Source: Candidatus Bathyarchaeota archaeon (lineage in GTDB: Archaea > Thermoproteota > Bathyarchaeia > EX4484-135 > B24-G1). From it: 8,184 nucleotides of DNA. Location: positions 1 through 8,184 of the forward strand of contig QMYG01000021.1 of the NCBI GenBank assembly GCA_003662535.1. The letters run 5' to 3'. Within the stretch, counting starts at the first letter, position 1. Each line of letters opens with the position of its first letter. Shown in pieces: positions 5,336 through 8,184 of the stretch. The notes below the pieces were generated by a model, which saw only the letters and a program-made list of their open reading frames with translations, did no database searches and was not told the origin of the DNA. Position numbers and translations under genes: made by a program.

Positions 5336-5842
5336 TCAGCCGTACTTGTCCACCCACTCTTCCCTCTCGTCGTCCCAGACCTTGTGGAGGTTGTCCCACA
5401 TAACAAACGCCAGCCAAAGCTCAGTCATTGAGGAGACAAAGTGCTCTCCCCGCTCGTATGCCTCCGTCATGAACCACGCGTGTATGCGGTGCAGCTTGGC
5501 CTGCCAGGGCCCGAGGACCAGTCTCTGCAACTGCTCCTGCGTTGGGAGCCAGATGAAGTCCTCCTTCTCGCACTCCGCCAGGGGCACAACTATGCACTCC
5601 GGGTAGCATGTAACCCTTGATACCTCTCCAACATACAGGACCGAGTCCTCCACATCAAGTATCATGGTGACCTCACCCTCTTTCAGCTCACCCACGTCCC
5701 TCAGATAGATATCCCTTTTGCAGATGACCCTGTCCCCGGGCTCCGGACGCCACAGCCTCTGCACCTCCTCGGCCTTGCGAGCCATCTTTTTGTACCTCTC
5801 GGTGATCTCCTCATCGCGGGAGATGTATATTCTCCTCTCCAT
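5336..5842 (-). CDS. Phage-type hypothetical protein, paralogue 2 with inserted beta domain
   Basis: A 168-aa protein whose ATG 5842 directly follows the upstream TGA; its ribosome site GGAGGTGAT lies inside the end of the upstream gene. It has an N-terminal helix (ERYKKMARKAEEVQRLW, 15-31), then a beta-rich segment (35-90, starting PGDRVICKRD) that may be an SH3-like barrel. The block FIWLPTQEQLQ (96-106) and C-terminal LWLAFVMWDNLHKVWDDERE (142-161) recur in the paralogue at 6019-6399. I recall similar WLP-x-Q-x-QLQ ... EQLWLAFVM ... K-V-W proteins of unknown function from tailed phages, which supports a viral origin. Function unknown. Confidence 0.88.
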   Translation of the reverse strand: MERRIYISRDEEITERYKKMARKAEEVQRLWRPEPGDRVICKRDIYLRDVGELKEGEVTMILDVEDSVLYVGEVSRVTCYPECIVVPLAECEKEDFIWLPTQEQLQRLVLGPWQAKLHRIHAWFMTEAYERGEHFVSSMTELWLAFVMWDNLHKVWDDEREEWVDKYG

Positions 5843-6037
5843 TCAATCACCTCCGTTCTCCTTCTCGAAATCCAGACCGTCCACGGGGCACCCGTGGGGG
5901 TATGATGCCTCATAGCACCCCTCGCAACACCTCTCGCAAACCCACTCCTCCATCACGGAACACCACCCTACCGGGTTGGACTCCGTCTCGGAGCATCCAC
6001 AAAGTGCGCATCTTCCTCTCAAGACACCACTTCCCAC
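5843..6037 (-). CDS. Nine-cysteine small protein, probable zinc binder
   Basis: The frame runs to a stop at 5843-5845, with GTG 6037 as the longest start (64 aa). TTG 6022, overlapping the stop of the upstream gene, is an alternative (59 aa); neither has a strong ribosome site, so the start is uncertain. Cysteines cluster as CALCGC (10-15), WCSVMEEWVC (25-34), then ERCCEGC (35-41) and C50. This could hold two zinc ions in a B-box or RING-like cross-brace. The C-terminus is acidic (DFEKENGGD) and its last codons double as the ribosome site of the next gene. It lies between the two paralogues. Function unknown. Confidence 0.75.
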   Translation of the reverse strand: MGSGVLRGRCALCGCSETESNPVGWCSVMEEWVCERCCEGCYEASYPHGCPVDGLDFEKENGGD

Positions 6038-6399
6038 TCTTCTTTTTCATCATCCCATATTTTATGGTATTCTCTCCACATTACGACGGCCAACCAGAAT
6101 TCATTGCCGTCATTGAAATACCCTTGCGCGTATAAAGGACCATACACTTCTCCCATCTCTTTGTTTAGGTAGTCCAGTCCCATGTAGTACCAGAAGGCAT
6201 TCTTTGGTGCCAGCATCTCCTGCAGCTCTTCCTGCGTCGGGAGCCACACGCAGTTATCGGACATCTCGTGAGCATTCTGCTTCAGACCCGTCCAGTTCCT
6301 GTGGGGCACCCACACCCAGCTACAGTATCTTCCGTCCCACCTCCGCTGGATCTCCTCAGCCTTGAGGGCCATTTTCTTGTATCTGTCGGTGATTTTCAT
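6019..6399 (-). CDS. Phage-type hypothetical protein, paralogue 1 (short form)
   Basis: A 126-aa protein with ATG 6399 inside an ATGA overlap with the upstream stop and GGAGATGA just before. It shares the N-terminal helix (DRYKKMALKAEEIQRRW, 5-21), the block VWLPTQEELQ (51-60) and the C-terminal FWLAVVMWREYHKIWDDEKE (101-120) with the gene at 5336-5842, but lacks the beta-rich insert. Between the blocks is an aromatic stretch (FWYYMGLDYLNK). The two genes most likely arose by duplication within this element, separated now by the nine-cysteine gene. Soluble, no membrane span. Function unknown. Confidence 0.88.
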   Translation of the reverse strand: MKITDRYKKMALKAEEIQRRWDGRYCSWVWVPHRNWTGLKQNAHEMSDNCVWLPTQEELQEMLAPKNAFWYYMGLDYLNKEMGEVYGPLYAQGYFNDGNEFWLAVVMWREYHKIWDDEKEEWEVVS

Positions 6400-6539
6400 T
6401 CCGTCATCTCCTTTTTCGGAACGGGGAGTTTATTCAGTATTCTGGCAGCCATCTCGTTACCGTCCCTTTCCTCCGACACCATGAGCCAGAATAGATACTC
6501 GGCTTCATCTTTCGTCAGGTTCAGTGTTGGCATTGTCAT
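6396..6539 (-). CDS. 47-aa helical protein
   Basis: I choose ATG 6539 because GGAGGAAAC stands right before it; a longer frame from 6608 has no comparable site and its extra residues are of low quality. The protein is mostly one amphipathic helical pair (LTKDEAEYLFWLMVSEERDG, then NEMAARILNKLPVPKKE). Small helical proteins of this shape are common in phage genomes, without a known role. Its stop overlaps the next start (ATGA), and its start lies inside the tail of the preceding tiny gene. Confidence 0.7.
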   Translation of the reverse strand: MTMPTLNLTKDEAEYLFWLMVSEERDGNEMAARILNKLPVPKKEMTE

Positions 6540-6630
6540 GTTTCCTCCGCTCCGTGGGCCACAGGATGACCCAGCAGTTCGCCCCGTAGTGGTCGACCAT
6601 TTCCTCAATGCTCCTGAAGTAGCACTTCAC
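6505..6630 (-). CDS. 41-aa hypothetical protein overlapping its neighbours
   Basis: A frame fills the gap between the genes at 6633 and 6539. GTG 6630 has GGAGGCG eight bases upstream; GTG 6636 is a weaker alternative. The product begins KCYFRSIEEMVDHYGANCWV and continues ILWPTERRKHDN, a plausible beta-alpha-beta start, then a polar tail that overlaps the next gene by 35 bases. Without it there would be about 93 uncovered bases in an otherwise tightly packed operon. It is too short for a family call. Confidence 0.55.
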   Translation of the reverse strand: MKCYFRSIEEMVDHYGANCWVILWPTERRKHDNANTEPDER

Positions 6631-6632
6631 AG

Positions 6633-6887
6633 TCACCGCCTCCAGCCCGGCGTGATGATGTCCAGGAACTCCTGAAGGGTGAGGACCTTCTCGCCGAAGG
6701 CCCTGTCGCTTACCAGCACGGATATCTGCTTGCCGTGGGCCCGATTGAAGTTCCTCAGCTTCTCAGCCTGCTTGGCCCTCCTCTCGGGCTTGGCCTCCTT
6801 GTACTGCTGAATCAGCCATGAGAGCTCCTTGAACACCTGCTGATTGCCCCTGAGGCTTTTCGTCTTTATCTCGACCTGTACCTTCAT
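6633..6887 (-). CDS. Basic 84-aa hypothetical protein
   Basis: ATG 6887 follows GAGGTGATGCGAC, the same 14-base start context as the zinc ribbon at 4845. The protein starts with a strand (MKVQVEIKTKSL), then a Lys/Arg-rich helical middle (LSWLIQQYKEAKPERRAKQ, AEKLRNFNRAHGKQ), then a strand-helix end (SVLVSDRAFGEKVLTLQEFL). It has no cysteine and no membrane span. The basic helices could bind nucleic acid. I do not recognise the family. It sits between the deoxyribosyltransferase-like gene and the two tiny genes. Confidence 0.82.
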   Translation of the reverse strand: MKVQVEIKTKSLRGNQQVFKELSWLIQQYKEAKPERRAKQAEKLRNFNRAHGKQISVLVSDRAFGEKVLTLQEFLDIITPGWRR

Positions 6888-6900
6888 GTCGCATCACCTC

Positions 6901-7260
6901 TCAACCTTCTCCATCATCGCCCTGCAGCTCCGCATTCAAATTCGGAACGTCGCTTATGTAGTAGTAGACCTCCTTCCTGGCAACGTACTTCGCGTAGTTG
7001 TGCTCCCTCACGGCACCCTTGCTTCTCGCCCAGCCCTGCATCATGAAGACAGCGTCGGACCGATCTATGAGCTCAAGGTTGCCGTCGATGAACATCTGGT
7101 AGTCGCCCTCCATCATAAAGGTGTTTCCGTGCGGGCATATCACAACCCAGCCCTTTCTCCACAGTTCGTTTGCAACTTTGACGGCCTTTAGTATGTTCGA
7201 TAGTATCTCCAAATTGGAGTCCGCAGAGTAGGGGCCGGAAACGAAGATGACCTTCTTCAT
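6901..7260 (-). CDS. Nucleoside 2-deoxyribosyltransferase-like protein (DUF4406 type)
   Basis: A 119-aa Rossmann-like protein. The start FVSGPYSA (6-13), NILKAVKVANELWRKG (22-37), CPHGNT (42-47), a D-L-E-like NLELIDRSDAVFMM (61-74) and W-x-x-SKGAVREHNYA (77-90) match the nucleoside-deoxyribosyltransferase-like proteins often carried by phages. In the enzymes, an Asp in the D-x-x-x-x-DAV region and a Glu after the S-x-GA motif (here Glu86) take part in cleaving the N-glycosidic bond. It may salvage or remove modified nucleotides. ATG 7260 overlaps the upstream stop (ATGA) and follows GGAGGCGG. The C-terminus is acidic. The exact substrate cannot be inferred. Confidence 0.85.
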   Translation of the reverse strand: MKKVIFVSGPYSADSNLEILSNILKAVKVANELWRKGWVVICPHGNTFMMEGDYQMFIDGNLELIDRSDAVFMMQGWARSKGAVREHNYAKYVARKEVYYYISDVPNLNAELQGDDGEG

Positions 7261-7508
7261 TCAACCGCCTCCGCAATCTGGTGCCATACCCATGTCTTCC
7301 ACACCACCAGGGGGATACCTATGGGAAGTCCGAGCGGGAGTGCAGCGACGCCCCACACCATCATGGGAAGCATGAGGGCTGCTATCCCTGAGATGACAGT
7401 GTCGGGGACGCCGGCGAGGAAGAACACGCACTCAGACCTGTTCAGCCCGAGGCTGTTGGGGATCATCCTGACCTCGCCCCTGCGTGGAGTGTCTCCAAGC
7501 AGGCTCAT
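7257..7508 (-). CDS. Small membrane protein with two hydrophobic segments (83 aa)
   Basis: ATG 7508 shares bases with the stop of the upstream gene (TGATG) and follows GGGGGGTGA. A polar N-terminus of about 27 residues precedes two hydrophobic segments near 29-57 and 58-71 (GIAALMLPMMVWGVAALPLG, PIGIPLVVWKTWVW), which form a hairpin broken by Gly/Pro turns. The layout (short polar start, then GVP and two tight spans) recalls small inner-membrane subunits of conjugation machinery (VirB3/TraL-like) but the match is weak and no ATPase partner is in the window. Confidence 0.8.
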   Translation of the reverse strand: MSLLGDTPRRGEVRMIPNSLGLNRSECVFFLAGVPDTVISGIAALMLPMMVWGVAALPLGLPIGIPLVVWKTWVWHQIAEAVE

Positions 7509-7813
7509 CACGCTTCACCCCCCTCCTCAGGCTCAACCTTGCGGGCTCGCACCCTTAGGGTCTCCTTTATCAGGTCCAGCTTGTGGGTCATAATGGAGGC
7601 GGCCATAAGCCATAGCTGGGCGATGAAGACAAACACCAGCCCGAGCACCGCCTTGGGAGCATCTCCCATTGCCACAGAGACCACGAGGGCAGAGAGCCCT
7701 GTGATCATCGCAATTACGTAGAGAATTGACACTCCCAGCAGGCTACTATAGAGAGTCTCCTCCTCACGCTCGAGCAGCTTCGTTGACGCACTCCTGTAGA
7801 ATATTGGCAACAT
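7508..7813 (-). CDS. Two-span membrane protein with cytoplasmic helix (101 aa)
   Basis: Two spans, about LLGVSILYVIAMITGLSALV and KAVLGLVFVFIAQLWLMAAS, follow a polar start (FYRSASTKLLEREEETLY) and are followed by a charged helix (HKLDLIKETLRVRARKVEPE). Start choice: GTG 7837 and ATG 7819 lie too close to their purine runs; ATG 7813 is eight bases after GGGAGG and is preferred. Both ends are probably on the inside. It overlaps the next membrane gene by sharing stop and start bases, suggesting paired synthesis of two interacting membrane proteins. Family not recognised. Confidence 0.78.
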   Translation of the reverse strand: MLPIFYRSASTKLLEREEETLYSSLLGVSILYVIAMITGLSALVVSVAMGDAPKAVLGLVFVFIAQLWLMAASIMTHKLDLIKETLRVRARKVEPEEGGEA

Positions 7814-7826
7814 TTCCATCGCCTCC

Positions 7827-8054
7827 CTATTCGTCACTCCTCCTTTTCAGCCGGAACACCCAGAGGCTGGGTGTGTGTCCCTCCACCGGGAAGAGATTCA
7901 CGTTTATGGCGTCGTCATATCTCTCCGCCTCATCTGAGCGGAGCATGAAGTGGTGGTAGGGGACCCCCATGTCCTCAAGCACACTGGTGAAGTCTGCGAA
8001 CTCCTCCGGGGTCATCTCAATGGCTCTCTCCGAGATCTCCTTAGCTCTCCTCAT
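7827..8054 (-). CDS. 75-aa hypothetical protein
   Basis: ATG 8054 follows GAGGTGAT with five bases between; GTG 8057 is a less likely start. The protein has a charged helical start (MRRAKEISERAIEM), a helix (TPEEFADFTSVLEDMGVPYH), then a strand-rich end (INVNLFPVEGHTPSLWVFRLKRR). It is a soluble alpha/beta protein of no family I know. Its stop (TAG) lies just before the ribosome site of the membrane gene that follows, with no promoter between. Confidence 0.75.
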   Translation of the reverse strand: MRRAKEISERAIEMTPEEFADFTSVLEDMGVPYHHFMLRSDEAERYDDAINVNLFPVEGHTPSLWVFRLKRRSDE

Positions 8055-8067
8055 CACCCATCACCTC

Positions 8068-8184
8068 TCAGGACAGGTCCACTGTGAACCACCCCTTCTC
8101 GTGGAACTCAACCGTCAGGTCCTTCGTCTTGAGTATGAGGGCCTTCTTATCGTCGTCGTAGCTCCACTGAAGATCCTTCCTAAC
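8068..8184 (-). CDS. C-terminal end of a gene cut by the right edge
   Basis: An open frame enters at the right edge and stops at TGA 8068-8070, giving the last 38 residues: VRKDLQWSYDDDKKALILKT then KDLTVEFHEKGWFTVDLS. The alternating hydrophobic and charged pattern suggests beta strands. It ends 13 bases before the next start, within the same leftward operon. Too little is present to name a family. Confidence 0.65.
   Translation of the reverse strand, partial: VRKDLQWSYDDDKKALILKTKDLTVEFHEKGWFTVDLS

Overview
The window looks archaeal. It holds a complete initiator-type tRNA-Met gene with the A1-U72 acceptor pair and GGG/CCC anticodon stem seen in archaeal initiators. It also has TATA-box-like promoter elements and a UbiA prenyltransferase of the kind common in archaeal lipid synthesis. 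GC content is moderate to high. The tRNA stems are GC-rich but not extreme, which argues against an extreme hyperthermophile (inference). The gene content (many tiny overlapping genes on one strand, small cysteine-rich proteins, a nucleoside-deoxyribosyltransferase-like protein, a Cys-less family-4-like uracil-DNA glycosylase, and two paralogues of a protein type I associate with tailed phages) suggests an archaeal virus, provirus or large plasmid rather than an ordinary chromosomal region. No integrase, capsid, terminase or replication gene is visible, so this is not proven.

Layout. Positions 1-1894 (minus) hold a large open gene cut by the left edge: an N-terminal zinc ribbon, a helical middle, three similar beta-hairpin/helix units and a C-terminal coiled coil, function unknown. 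Positions 1895-2229 are a divergent control region with a TATA-like element for each direction and an imperfect 6-bp repeat. Positions 2230-3829 (plus) are a short cassette with its own promoter: a UbiA prenyltransferase, a protein with a KH-like GxxG motif, and the initiator tRNA gene, apparently transcribed together. Positions 3830-4065 are intergenic, with a consensus TATA box and a two-hairpin/T-run structure on the minus strand that may be a small RNA or the end of the leftward operon.

Positions 4066-8184 (minus) are a tightly packed leftward operon. In transcription order from the right edge it holds: a gene cut by the right edge; a 75-aa protein; two small membrane proteins; a nucleoside-deoxyribosyltransferase-like protein; a basic 84-aa protein; two very small proteins; paralogue 1 (126 aa); a nine-cysteine protein; paralogue 2 (168 aa); a 45-aa single-span membrane peptide; a zinc-finger protein; a 35-aa zinc ribbon; and the uracil-DNA glycosylase. 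Many starts overlap or abut the preceding stop (ATGA, TGATG, TGA-ATG), so translational coupling is likely.

The plus-strand cassette is the most unusual part. It looks like a moron-like insertion that pairs lipid chemistry with a putative RNA-binding protein and an initiator tRNA whose anticodon loop departs from the archaeal norm (C33, G37, U38).
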